Positions 16,979-23,331 of a DNA stretch of 48,283 bases are shown here, in pieces (positions within the stretch are counted from its first letter, which is position 1; every line of letters begins with the position of its first letter). The translations under genes were made by a program, and so were the position numbers. The stretch is taken from the IMG/VR virus record IMGVR_UViG_3300044684_000081, positions 1 to 48,283 of that record, one strand, 5' to 3'. Origin of the DNA: a virus. Under the pieces are notes generated by a model. The model was not told the origin of the DNA. It made no database searches and worked only from the letters and a program-made list of their open reading frames with translations.

Positions 16979-17322
16979 TACTGTGCAATGACTGAATAAC
17001 AGTCTATCACGACTTGGGCATGATGTACGCGCCGCGCCATTTGGTTCGACATTTTCGATCGTTGCGGATCGTGACGCCATTCCGTTTGACCCTTGACCTT
17101 GATGTACAAATGTTCGTTCGGTCGCACATCTTGCGAATCGAGCAACGTCACGTTGATAGTTTGGCCCACAAGTCGCACGCGTTCAATGACGGCCTTCAAA
17201 ACCGGCATATACGTTGCATCTACATGGACGATGACGCAAGGGTTCGGATAGAAGCATTCGATTACTTTGCTACGCGGCACCTTGGCGATCTTAAGCAAGC
17301 GAGAGATGTCAGTGAGTGTCAT
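16978..17322 (-). CDS. Unknown protein
   Basis: A 114-aa protein. I chose ATG 17322, which overlaps the upstream stop (TAATG), over a GTG nine bases earlier. It begins MTLTDISRLLKIAKVPRSK and continues with beta-rich segments (PCVIVHVDATYMPVLKAVIE, then VGQTINVTLLDSQDV). The order of helix followed by strands suggests a small compact domain, possibly nucleic-acid-binding, but no motif is clear. It is part of a five-gene coupled operon. Confidence 0.6.
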   Translation of the reverse strand: MTLTDISRLLKIAKVPRSKVIECFYPNPCVIVHVDATYMPVLKAVIERVRLVGQTINVTLLDSQDVRPNEHLYIKVKGQTEWRHDPQRSKMSNQMARRVHHAQVVIDCYSVIAQ

Positions 17323-17585
17323 TAACTGCACTCCGAATCAAAACGGCGACGGATTTCATCTTCAAATGCTTGCGGCTCACGTTTTTCGCAATGACCGTAT
17401 ATCGTGCACAACGCCGGGCATGTGCAATTGATACACGTTACTCTAAGCGTCCGTTGCGCCATGAGTTCTGGGGTCGGTTCCTCGCTCAAAATCAAACTGA
17501 ATATCGCAAATACCAACACGATGAGGCCTATTGCAGTTGCAACACCGAGACATACGAATATGATTACAAGCGTATGCAAAGTCAT
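17322..17585 (-). CDS. Small membrane protein with cysteine cluster
   Basis: An 87-aa protein with one N-terminal transmembrane helix (residues ~6-33, LVIIFVCLGVATAIGLIVLV). It is followed by a cysteine-rich stretch (C-x2-C-x-C-x3-C-x5-C within CINCTCPALCTIYGHC). Four or more cysteines could bind metal or form disulfides if that part is periplasmic. There is no recognised family. Its stop overlaps the next start by TAATG. Confidence 0.62.
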   Translation of the reverse strand: MTLHTLVIIFVCLGVATAIGLIVLVFAIFSLILSEEPTPELMAQRTLRVTCINCTCPALCTIYGHCEKREPQAFEDEIRRRFDSECS

Positions 17586-17806
17586 CGTCCACCCCGCACG
17601 TGTCCGACCATCCGATAGTTGCCCATCGCGAGCGGTTCGAATGGTTTAAGTTCGACAGTAATAACGAAACCGGCAAGAAATGCATTGTCGAGCAACGTTA
17701 TCAATTGTTCTTGTAGCGATGCCTCGCAACTATGAAAAACGCGAGTGCCGGACTTATCTTCGCTGCGCGACGTGATCGGGCGTCGCGGGTCATTTTTCCA
17801 GGTCAT
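17582..17806 (-). CDS. Unknown small protein
   Basis: A 74-aa protein coupled by ATGA to both neighbours. It begins MTWKNDPRRPITSRSEDK, with a helical middle (ASLQEQLITLLDNAFLAGF) and a C-terminal strand (YRMVGHVRGGR). No function is recognised. The tight coupling and the shared promoter at 18028-18057 suggest an early or middle accessory gene. Confidence 0.6.
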   Translation of the reverse strand: MTWKNDPRRPITSRSEDKSGTRVFHSCEASLQEQLITLLDNAFLAGFVITVELKPFEPLAMGNYRMVGHVRGGR

Positions 17807-17994
17807 GACATCACCTCGCCATGCGCAGCAGAAACTTTGGGCGATTGTTCTTTGACTTCAATTTGCGCTCGATACAAACAGATTGGTCCGTTCGGTGCGA
17901 TCGGCACCACGGGATCGCCGTGCTCATGAATCGTCGCGGCGTATTCACCATCTTTGTACATCAGGCAAATCGTAAAAGTCTTTGTCGTAATCAT
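17803..17994 (-). CDS. Unknown small protein, first gene of its operon
   Basis: A 63-aa protein beginning MITTKTFTICLMYKDGEYA, with a proline-rich middle and no known motif. A GGAG lies seven bases before the ATG. It is the promoter-proximal gene downstream of the operator-bearing promoter at 18028-18057. Confidence 0.62.
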   Translation of the reverse strand: MITTKTFTICLMYKDGEYAATIHEHGDPVVPIAPNGPICLYRAQIEVKEQSPKVSAAHGEVMS

Positions 17995-18027
17995 GCTTGG
18001 AACTCCGGTTGGTTGAAGATGCCCCCA

Positions 18028-18057
18028 AGCATGCCACCGTTAGTAACGGTTCGTCAA
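18028..18057 (-). promoter_or_regulatory. Promoter with perfect 15-bp palindromic operator
   Basis: On the minus strand TTGACG - 18 bp - CATGCT, with the complete palindrome ACCGTTA-C-TAACGGT at 18050-18036 filling the spacer. It lies immediately after the terminase stop codon and drives the small-gene operon 17994-16916. The -10 is weak, which could mean that an activator is needed. Confidence 0.7.
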
Positions 18058-19670
18058 GCGAACAACGAAGATTTCTTCTCGGCCGGTGCGTACAGAATCA
18101 TCACCATGTCGGCATGGTTCGGCGAACGCGTGCCATCCGGCGTTTTGTCAATCAGCAACTTTCCCGAGCTATCGATATCATAGGTTGGTTGTGACAGTTC
18201 CGCCACGAGCCGCGCGCGCATCGTTGGCGGCAGATTTTCGCTGATGCTGATGAGTTCATCGGGCGGGAACAGAACACCGTCATGGATGGCCTGATGCGTC
18301 TTTTCGAATCGCTCGCGCAACGACCACCACGATTGAGCCTTGTAGTTCTTGAAAAAGTCTTCGTTCTTGCGCGCGCCGATACCACGGTCATCGCCCTTGA
18401 ACACGAGTTTTTCCTTGTTGACCACAGCACCAGAGCCGCGAAACTCCGAGAATTTGCGTTGGTTCGCAACGCGATCAGGTCGAGCGTTGATTTGCGCTGC
18501 GTCACCGCGCACCCCGGCGCCTAGACCGTCACCGTCATATCGACAGTTGTCGTAACCGTATTGATCGCAACGTAGGAACGCCTGCTCGGTCGTCCAAAAG
18601 ATCGTCTTGCCGTGGCCGCTCCAACTATCGATATGTTGCAACTCGATACCATGCCGACCGCCCCATGCGTTCAAGTCAAGACCTTCGTCGGCAACGTCGA
18701 GTGCGCTGAATTTACCGCCCGTTATCTCGATACCCAGCTTGCGGGCCGCACCGATTGCAGATTGAACCCATGCGGACGGGATCACGACGCCCTGTTTCGA
18801 TGCTGCGAAATCTAGGTCGATTTCCTGCGCCACAATCAGTGGGTTAAGGTTCGATTTCTGCCGTTCGTACCAGGCGTCATCTTTGCGCGGATCGTCGCGC
18901 CAGTGAAATGTGAAAACGCGATGTTCGGGCCATTCGTGACACTTTTCGGCAAATGGGTTATCCATGCCGTTGACCGAACTAATATCGATGCGGCAATTTG
19001 TGTTCTGCGATAGCGCCGCATCGATCAAGTGCGGCCTCTCCAAGAACGCCGACTCGTCAACAAAGTATTCCGACGTACGGCCGCCACGCCCGATGTTATC
19101 GCCCGCCTCGCCTCGCAAAATCGCACCGGTTTCGGGGATCGTCAAAAGCATGTGCGTCGAGCAAGATTTGTTCGTACCGGCCCATCCGCCGCGAAACTCG
19201 CGCGGAAGGTATTCGAGGAACATCCGAGCTTTATAGAACAAACAATCCGGATCGCCCGCTTTATCGACTAGAATTTCTTTGCGCGAGCCGAACCCGGCGA
19301 CGTACCCCTCGGTCGTGACTGCCTTAGCGCATGCGCGTGCAACGACCATCCACGACAAGCCCATATCGCGCGACTTCTTCGCGACACCGAACTCAGACGA
19401 TTGGTTTAGGCTCTCGATCCATTCTAGGAATTCGCGTTGCTTCGGAAACAGTATCAGCGGCATCAACGCCGGAAGCTTGCGCGAGATGTTACGCGGGTCG
19501 AACGTCACGCCCCAATCTTCTATTAGGTCGATCGGATTGTGACGGTAATGGACTTTGAGCGCGTTGGCGAGTCCGGTATCGCGGCGTATCTTCGCGAGCG
19601 TATCGATTCGCCATTGAAAGATGCGCGAGTAGTCCGGTTGCTTGAAATCGTGCGGATATGGGTACGGCAT
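18054..19670 (-). CDS. terL: Terminase large subunit
   Basis: A 538-aa packaging motor. The ATPase part has an adenine-binding/Walker A region AKKSRDMGLSWMVVARACAK (deviant, with Arg upstream as usual in TerL) and Walker B EYFVDESAF. The C-terminal nuclease begins near SALDVADEGLDLNAWGG, and YDNCRYDGDGLGAGVRGD carries acidic residues of the RNase H fold. The start is unusual: a terminator-like hairpin and T run end directly before the ATG at 19670 and there is no Shine-Dalgarno. The frame has a stop 24 bases upstream, so no other start is available. The small subunit gene lies 5 kb away. Confidence 0.92.
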   Translation of the reverse strand: MPYPYPHDFKQPDYSRIFQWRIDTLAKIRRDTGLANALKVHYRHNPIDLIEDWGVTFDPRNISRKLPALMPLILFPKQREFLEWIESLNQSSEFGVAKKSRDMGLSWMVVARACAKAVTTEGYVAGFGSRKEILVDKAGDPDCLFYKARMFLEYLPREFRGGWAGTNKSCSTHMLLTIPETGAILRGEAGDNIGRGGRTSEYFVDESAFLERPHLIDAALSQNTNCRIDISSVNGMDNPFAEKCHEWPEHRVFTFHWRDDPRKDDAWYERQKSNLNPLIVAQEIDLDFAASKQGVVIPSAWVQSAIGAARKLGIEITGGKFSALDVADEGLDLNAWGGRHGIELQHIDSWSGHGKTIFWTTEQAFLRCDQYGYDNCRYDGDGLGAGVRGDAAQINARPDRVANQRKFSEFRGSGAVVNKEKLVFKGDDRGIGARKNEDFFKNYKAQSWWSLRERFEKTHQAIHDGVLFPPDELISISENLPPTMRARLVAELSQPTYDIDSSGKLLIDKTPDGTRSPNHADMVMILYAPAEKKSSLFA

Positions 19671-19701
19671 GAAAAAGGGCCATGATGTTAGTCATGGCCC
19701 T
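19671..19701 (-). terminator. Terminator-like hairpin touching the terL start codon
   Basis: On the minus strand AAGGGCCATGA-CTAACA-TCATGGCCCTT is followed by TTTC and the ATG of terL. The 11-bp stem is perfect. It can act as terminator or as a translational control element. Confidence 0.65.
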
Positions 19702-19726
19702 TATGGTACGACGGGTAACGGTTAGA
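19692..19726 (-). repeat. 35-bp direct repeat, copy A (before terL)
   Basis: It matches 19822-19856 at 34 of 35 positions. On the minus strand it reads TCTAACCGTTACCC... to GGGCCATGA. It includes an operator-like TAACCGTTAC and an ATG. Confidence 0.85.
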
Positions 19727-19825
19727 TCAATCTTCGGATATGTCGCACGTATCAATCATGACGAACATTAATACGGCAATCACAAGTCCAGCTACTACGC
19801 CAACGACATCTATCAGATAGCTCAT
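19727..19825 (-). CDS. 32-residue single-pass membrane peptide
   Basis: MSYLIDVVGVVAGLVIAVLM followed by FVMIDTCDISED is one hydrophobic helix with a short acidic tail. The start at 19825 lies at the end of 35-bp repeat copy B; a longer upstream extension runs through the preceding gene and is not credible. Its function is unknown; small membrane peptides of phages often modulate lysis or exclude other phages. Confidence 0.5.
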   Translation of the reverse strand: MSYLIDVVGVVAGLVIAVLMFVMIDTCDISED

Positions 19826-19856
19826 GGCTCTTATGGTACGACGGGTAACGGTTAGA
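19822..19856 (-). repeat. 35-bp direct repeat, copy B
   Basis: It is nearly identical to 19692-19726 (one C/T difference), 130 bp apart. On the minus strand it covers the stop of the 52-aa gene, an operator-like TAACCGTTAC and the start of the 32-aa membrane peptide. Confidence 0.85.
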
Positions 19857-20010
19857 AATAATCCTTGATGCCTTGGCGTCGTCCGCGATCGATATACCAA
19901 ATGCGTTCCCAATCCCATCTAGGGTATCCGCGTTGTTGCATGACGACCCATGTAGGCTTAAATCCGAAAGACCCACGCGGGCGCGTGACCGGAATTTTTC
20001 GTACTTTCAT
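19852..20010 (-). CDS. 52-residue basic, aromatic small protein
   Basis: The frame starts MKVRKIPVTRPRGSFGFKPT and ends with YPRWDWERIWYIDRGRRQGI-KDYF. It is strongly basic and rich in Trp/Tyr. The ATG overlaps the stop of the upstream gene (ATGA). The regular composition and coupling make it a convincing gene. Its function is unknown; the charge suggests contact with nucleic acid or membrane. Confidence 0.65.
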   Translation of the reverse strand: MKVRKIPVTRPRGSFGFKPTWVVMQQRGYPRWDWERIWYIDRGRRQGIKDYF

Positions 20011-20192
20011 ACCGGCTCCCACGCGCCAACCAAAACACCTGGAGTTTGCGCCAACTTGACAAGTTCGTCAGCCGTCATTACTTCGTCGCGCGGCTCCCAT
20101 ACCCAATCGGTGAAGATTTCCGGCGCGCAAAACAACGGCCCGACTTTAACCAACTTCGGAACCTTGACCGAGTAGCGGACGCGGTAGCTCAC
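20007..20192 (-). CDS. Unknown small protein
   Basis: A 61-aa protein starting at GTG 20192, five bases after a strong GGGAGG, and overlapping the upstream stop (GTGA). It begins MSYRVRYSVKVPKLVKVGPL and ends with an acidic helix (DEVMTADELVKLAQTPGVLV). A beta strand followed by a helix suggests a compact fold. It is fourth in a five-gene coupled chain. Confidence 0.62.
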   Translation of the reverse strand: MSYRVRYSVKVPKLVKVGPLFCAPEIFTDWVWEPRDEVMTADELVKLAQTPGVLVGAWEPV

Positions 20193-20320
20193 AGTCCCTC
20201 CCGTACATCTGCTACACCCGGCGCGATTAGGTTGAGGGCCAGCAACGCGAGCACCAGGCGCGACTGTTGTGTGCGCGGCTCGCGGGCCAGGTCGATCAGG
20301 TCTTTCGCTAGTAGGCTCAT
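20189..20320 (-). CDS. 43-residue leucine-rich small protein
   Basis: MSLLAKDLIDLAREPRTQQS leads to a hydrophobic helix (RLVLALLALNLIAPGVA). It overlaps the upstream gene by ATGA and the downstream gene by GTGA. GGA lies ten bases before its ATG. It may be amphipathic or membrane-associated; no family is recognised. Confidence 0.55.
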   Translation of the reverse strand: MSLLAKDLIDLAREPRTQQSRLVLALLALNLIAPGVADVREGL

Positions 20321-20385
20321 TTGGTTAATTCCGTTTTCACAAATGCGATTACCTTTCGTTCGACCTTAACAACAATGAATTTCAT
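20317..20385 (-). CDS. 22-residue peptide in a coupled chain
   Basis: MKFIVVKVERKVIAFVKTEL-TK is coupled by ATGA at both ends. On its own such a short frame would not be credible, but its place as an exact link between two genes suggests translation. It could act mainly to pass ribosomes down the message. Confidence 0.45.
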   Translation of the reverse strand: MKFIVVKVERKVIAFVKTELTK

Positions 20386-20567
20386 TCTGTTCTCCGCTTT
20401 TCATCACCACGTACCGTATCGCCAGACTTGACACGCTGGATACGGGCCATTTCTGCCTGCACCATCAATTTTGCTCCGACGATTGCGATGATAGCTTGGG
20501 CACGATCACCGGTATCAAGTTTCACTTGCGCCTTGAGCAACAGCGCTTCCAATGCATAAAGGTCCAT
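20382..20567 (-). CDS. Unknown small helical protein, first of the chain
   Basis: A 61-aa protein (MDLYALEALLLKAQVKLDTG, then RAQAIIAIVGAKLMVQAEMA) that is almost wholly helical with a basic tail. It is the first gene behind the promoter at 20603-20631 and starts the ATGA/GTGA chain 20567-19852. No family is recognised. Confidence 0.6.
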   Translation of the reverse strand: MDLYALEALLLKAQVKLDTGDRAQAIIAIVGAKLMVQAEMARIQRVKSGDTVRGDEKRRTE

Positions 20568-20602
20568 TTCGCTAACTCTCGGTTGGTTTGAACATGCGAC
20601 GA

Positions 20603-20631
20603 ATGTTAGCCGAGAAAGTAACGGTTTGCAA
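20603..20631 (-). promoter_or_regulatory. Promoter with operator half site in spacer
   Basis: On the minus strand TTGCAA - 17 bp - TAACAT. The spacer begins ACCGTTACT, one arm of the common palindrome. It lies between the terminator at 20635-20672 and the five-gene chain. Confidence 0.72.
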
Positions 20632-20634
20632 GCA

Positions 20635-20672
20635 TAAAAACAAAACGCCCCGCATGATTAGTGCGGGGCGTT
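20635..20672 (-). terminator. Rho-independent terminator
   Basis: An 11-bp perfect stem (AACGCCCCGCA with TGCGGGGCGTT) is followed on the minus strand by TTGTTTTTA. It ends the operon 21816-20768. The 95 bases between it and the gene end at 20768 hold further small inverted repeats (GCCGGT/ACCGGC; CCCGTA/TACGGG) but no gene that I can support. Confidence 0.8.
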
Positions 20673-20767
20673 AGGGCCGGTATTGACCGGCAGCACCCGT
20701 AACGATCTACGGGACGCGAACGCATCTACTCACCGGCGTTCCTGGTACGGGTAACTAACCCCGTTCG

Positions 20768-20980
20768 TTACGACTGCTGACCTTCTTCCGAATTGTCGCG
20801 CGCTTGGGCGAGATTTTCGAAATGGATGATACCGGCGTGGATGTTGTCGATGATGTCTTGCTCGCCACGCTCCAACAGCGTCAGGATGCGCTTGAACAGG
20901 GATTCGTGTGCGGCCGGAACGGTGATACTGATCGGGGCGGTGCCAGTGTCGCTATATTGTGTTGCTTGTTCGTCGGGCAT
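20768..20980 (-). CDS. Unknown acidic small protein
   Basis: A 70-aa protein. I chose ATG 20980 (MPDEQATQYSDTGTAPISIT), with GGAG nine bases upstream; a longer frame would cross the promoter. The C-terminal half is helical and acidic (ESLFKRILTLLERGEQDIID). It is rich in D/E/Q and soluble. The role is unknown. Confidence 0.62.
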   Translation of the reverse strand: MPDEQATQYSDTGTAPISITVPAAHESLFKRILTLLERGEQDIIDNIHAGIIHFENLAQARDNSEEGQQS

Positions 20981-21005
20981 GTCTGTTTCTCCAATGATGG
21001 GTTGT

Positions 21006-21056
21006 ATTACTAACGGTACGACGGCGACACTATAGCATGCCGCACTGGTCATGCAA
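21006..21056 (-). promoter_or_regulatory. Promoter with operator just downstream of the -10
   Basis: On the minus strand TTGCAT - 16 bp - TATAGT, then ACCGTTAGTAA about 12 bases further on. Here the operator arm lies near +10, not in the spacer. The -35 lies inside the end of the preceding gene. Confidence 0.6.
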
Positions 21057-21227
21057 CAACTTCCGATGCAACGTATCGAGCGCGACATCGAGCGTTTCCG
21101 CAATCACGAACGGCGGGGCGTAACCGCGCTCTAACATGCGGTCGCACGTATCGGCCGGAACGCTAACGATCCAATGTCCCGAATGCAACGATTGTCGCGC
21201 ATATGGCTTGACGGTCTGTAGGTTCAT
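21030..21227 (-). CDS. Unknown small protein
   Basis: A 65-aa protein coupled to the upstream gene by ATGA at 21227. It contains YARQSLHSGHWIVSVPADTC and a C-terminal helix (AETLDVALDTLHRKLLHDQC). Its compact beta-then-helix look is shared by many phage early proteins. No family is recognised. Confidence 0.6.
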   Translation of the reverse strand: MNLQTVKPYARQSLHSGHWIVSVPADTCDRMLERGYAPPFVIAETLDVALDTLHRKLLHDQCGML

Positions 21228-21577
21228 TTGCGCGCCTCGCAAGCCGCAAGCAACATGCGATCGACCAATTCGTTGATTAGCTCTGGCGTCGGTACTTCGT
21301 CTGTATGTTGTGCAACGAACGCATTGACGTGCGATTCGATCGCATCGAGCATCCGGTCTTTAAGTGACGCATCCGGTTCACACATCAACATCCGCAAACC
21401 GTTGAACCGTTGCGCGTCGGCGGCGAGTTGATCGAGCGCTGCAACAACGCGAGATAAGTGTTCACGATCGGCATCGCTGTACACGTGTTCATCTGCGATA
21501 TAACCAAGACCTTCGCGAAGCGTCGTAACAAGCTCACCACTCAATGCTTCAACCGGGCCGGAGATTTCATTTGCCAT
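21224..21577 (-). CDS. Unknown helical protein
   Basis: A 117-aa acidic, mostly helical protein (MANEISGPVEALSGELVTTL, later DREHLSRVVAALDQLAADAQ) with GGAG ten bases before the ATG. There is no membrane segment and no motif. It is second in the minus-strand operon that diverges from the early plus-strand cluster. Confidence 0.62.
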   Translation of the reverse strand: MANEISGPVEALSGELVTTLREGLGYIADEHVYSDADREHLSRVVAALDQLAADAQRFNGLRMLMCEPDASLKDRMLDAIESHVNAFVAQHTDEVPTPELINELVDRMLLAACEARK

Positions 21578-21591
21578 GATGGTGCGCTCCG

Positions 21592-21816
21592 TTACTCGGT
21601 CGGTGCCGACGTTGCAGCGGCGAGAGCCGCTTGCGTCTTCGCGTGCGCTTCGCGCTCGGCTTGCAATGCTGCATCGAGTGAAGCGTTAGCAGCGGTCAGT
21701 TCATCGAGCTTCGCTTGCAATTCAGCCGAAACGTCAACGGTGACGGTCCCGACCAAACCGGCCATTTCTGCCTGTTGAGCGTGCGACGTGCTTGCAATAT
21801 TTACGGGTTTTCCCAT
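21592..21816 (-). CDS. Small coiled-coil protein
   Basis: A 74-aa protein with AGGAG ten bases before the ATG. Residues ~30-68 form an Ala/Leu/Glu heptad-like helix (SAELQAKLDELTAANASLDA, then ALQAEREAHAKTQAALAAA), so it probably makes a coiled coil. It is the first gene of the operon. I see no convincing minus-strand promoter in the 160 bp that separate it from the divergent gene. Confidence 0.62.
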   Translation of the reverse strand: MGKPVNIASTSHAQQAEMAGLVGTVTVDVSAELQAKLDELTAANASLDAALQAEREAHAKTQAALAAATSAPTE

Positions 21817-21899
21817 GTCAGATTACTCCTATACGTGGTTGTCTGTGTGCCCTACGCAACACAACGATGATTTTACAGTGAATTTGGCGAAAAGTGCCG

Positions 21900-21928
21900 T
21901 TGTAAAACCGTTACTAACGATCTAACAT
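21900..21928 (+). promoter_or_regulatory. Early promoter with operator in spacer
   Basis: TTGTAA - 17 bp - TAACAT. The spacer carries ACCGTTACTAACG (13 of 15 palindrome positions). A second pair of half sites, AACGGT and ACCGTTAC, lies downstream at 21936-21958 in the leader. It reads into the plus-strand cluster. Confidence 0.75.
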
Positions 21929-21985
21929 ACGCCTCAACGGTCCTAGTGAAACCGTTACATATCAACCTACCATATGAGGTACATC

Positions 21986-22582
21986 ATGAACAAGACGCAA
22001 ATTCGTGCATACACCAAAGCACTCGTAGAATCCGCCGCACATCGTGCTATCGCGCTAGAGATCGAACTGGCCGTAGGGCTCGCCGTCATGCACGAGTGCG
22101 CGCCGTCCAAGCGGCTCGGTCGCGAAACGTTGCTGACGATCTATCATGCGGCGGGATGGCAGTGCGAGAAGCCCGGTACGATCGACTGGCGCGCGGTCAA
22201 TCGGCGCATTACCGCCAGCATCGCACTGTACGACTTCATGCCGGACGACGTGGCGCAATTGGCCGAGTCATCCAAAGGCGTCGATCTGGTTGATGCGCTT
22301 CGACCGATGATTAAGGCGCTCAAGGTGAAGTCGATCAACGAAGTGTTGCTTGCGACGGACCGTGTGCGACCGCCGAAGAAATCTCCCGGTCAGCACGTCG
22401 AGGGACAACGGATCGACGTGGGTCACTTGCATCTAGTCGTGCCGCCGAGCGCGACACGCGACGAGTTGATTGCACTTGCGACGCAACTCATGACGATGGC
22501 AGCATCCGACGCGTTCGTTAAGCCCGCCGTTGCGGCGCCTGAGTCGGTCGCGGCGGAATCGGGTGAACAGGTCGCGGCATGA
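21986..22582 (+). CDS. Unknown early protein
   Basis: A 198-aa protein, the first gene of the plus-strand cluster. I use ATG 21986, which has GAGGT six bases upstream. The N-terminal helix (QIRAYTKALVESAAHRAIAL) is followed by a mixed domain (GRETLLTIYHAAGWQCEKPG). The C-terminal ~40 residues are alanine-rich and probably flexible. There is no recognised domain; the early position would fit a host-takeover or regulatory role. Confidence 0.65.
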   Translation: MNKTQIRAYTKALVESAAHRAIALEIELAVGLAVMHECAPSKRLGRETLLTIYHAAGWQCEKPGTIDWRAVNRRITASIALYDFMPDDVAQLAESSKGVDLVDALRPMIKALKVKSINEVLLATDRVRPPKKSPGQHVEGQRIDVGHLHLVVPPSATRDELIALATQLMTMAASDAFVKPAVAAPESVAAESGEQVAA

Positions 22583-22755
22583 TGTACGTAGCGGACTTAC
22601 AACCCGTTATCGACCTGTTCCTACAGAACGCTCGAACCGAGGAATTTTTCGCGGCCAAGGCAACGTCACTGTTGGAACGGGTCGAACGACGAGTACGGGC
22701 GGCAACTTGGCGCGCTGCTGCTCGAATGCTCGAAGACGTACGCATTATTCCCTAG
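22579..22755 (+). CDS. 58-residue helical protein
   Basis: The frame MMYVADLQPVIDLFLQNART, then EFFAAKATSLLERVERRVRA, ends at TAG 22753-22755. Its ATG overlaps the upstream stop (ATGA). It is amphipathic, helical and basic in the second half. The shape and coupling make it credible; the function is unknown. Confidence 0.6.
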   Translation: MMYVADLQPVIDLFLQNARTEEFFAAKATSLLERVERRVRAATWRAAARMLEDVRIIP

Positions 22756-22762
22756 CAAATAT

Positions 22763-22820
22763 TTGTCGATGGAAGAGTTGCAAAACCGTTAGTAACGGTA
22801 TATGATTCTTCCATCGACAA
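22763..22820 (+). promoter_or_regulatory. Promoter with perfect operator, enclosed by a 14-bp inverted repeat
   Basis: TTGCAA (22778-22783) - 17 bp - TATGAT (22801-22806). The perfect palindrome ACCGTTA-G-TAACGGT fills the spacer at 22785-22799. The whole promoter is bracketed by TTGTCGATGGAAGA (22763-22776) and its exact complement at 22807-22820. The right arm would lie in the first transcribed bases and the left arm is upstream of -35, so the repeat is more likely a protein site or cruciform than an RNA hairpin. Confidence 0.82.
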
Positions 22821-22842
22821 CGCAATCACGAAGGGGGTGACG

Positions 22843-23088
22843 ATGAACACGCCGAGCAATCTTTTCGAGCAGACGAACGAGCTTGAACGCAGCGCTATCG
22901 CAATAATGCTTGGATTCTCTAACTACGCCGACAGCCGCAGCGAGTTTTCAGGGTTCCGTATCGCGCTTCGGGGTATCCCCGCCGTACAAGGCGCGCCGAC
23001 CATCGGCGATTTGACGCAGGCTTATCTCATGGGTCTGTCGAAATATCTCGAAGCAGTTATGCAGCCTAACCACCGCGCCCGCTTCTAG
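22843..23088 (+). CDS. Unknown small protein
   Basis: An 81-aa protein. I use ATG 22843 rather than GTG 22837 because AAGGGGG then has the better spacing. It begins MNTPSNLFEQTNELERSAIA and has a C-terminal helix (LTQAYLMGLSKYLEAVMQP). It is the first gene behind the boxed promoter, so it is probably strongly regulated. No family is recognised. Confidence 0.62.
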   Translation: MNTPSNLFEQTNELERSAIAIMLGFSNYADSRSEFSGFRIALRGIPAVQGAPTIGDLTQAYLMGLSKYLEAVMQPNHRARF

Positions 23089-23098
23089 GAGAACGAAG

Positions 23099-23305
23099 AT
23101 GAAGGCCAGCAACGTACAAGCGAAGATTGACGCCGAAGTCGATACGTACTTCCAACTTATCGTTAGCGGCGAATGGTCCTTAGCATTCGCACATTTGGTT
23201 CTCTGCAACCCCGACGAAAACAAGCTCGATATTTTCAAGATCGCCGCGCTAGCTAAGGCAATAGCTATATGTCAATGCGCCGAAGATGAAGGCATCGACT
23301 ACTAA
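23099..23305 (+). CDS. Unknown small helical protein
   Basis: A 68-aa protein (MKASNVQAKIDAEVDTYFQL) preceded by TTCTAGGAGAACGAAG, a leader also used with minor change for the next gene. It is mainly helical, acidic at the C-terminus, with two Cys near the end. It is part of the operon from the boxed promoter. Confidence 0.6.
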   Translation: MKASNVQAKIDAEVDTYFQLIVSGEWSLAFAHLVLCNPDENKLDIFKIAALAKAIAICQCAEDEGIDY

Positions 23306-23331
23306 CCGCCTCACGGTTCTAGGAGAACGAC

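Noticed and set aside
19489-19695. Out-of-frame reading starting at the ATG of repeat copy A and overlapping terL
   Set aside because: The product is Arg/Pro/Gln-rich and looks like a shadow of terL; kept only as part of the leader finding.
20673-20767. Cluster of small inverted repeats, considered as a tRNA or structured RNA
   Set aside because: I could not fold a cloverleaf with conserved T-loop and acceptor stem; several short stems alone are not enough.
21817-21899. Minus-strand promoter for the 21816-20768 operon
   Set aside because: TAAAAT is present but no acceptable -35 at 16-18 bp; not supported by sequence alone.
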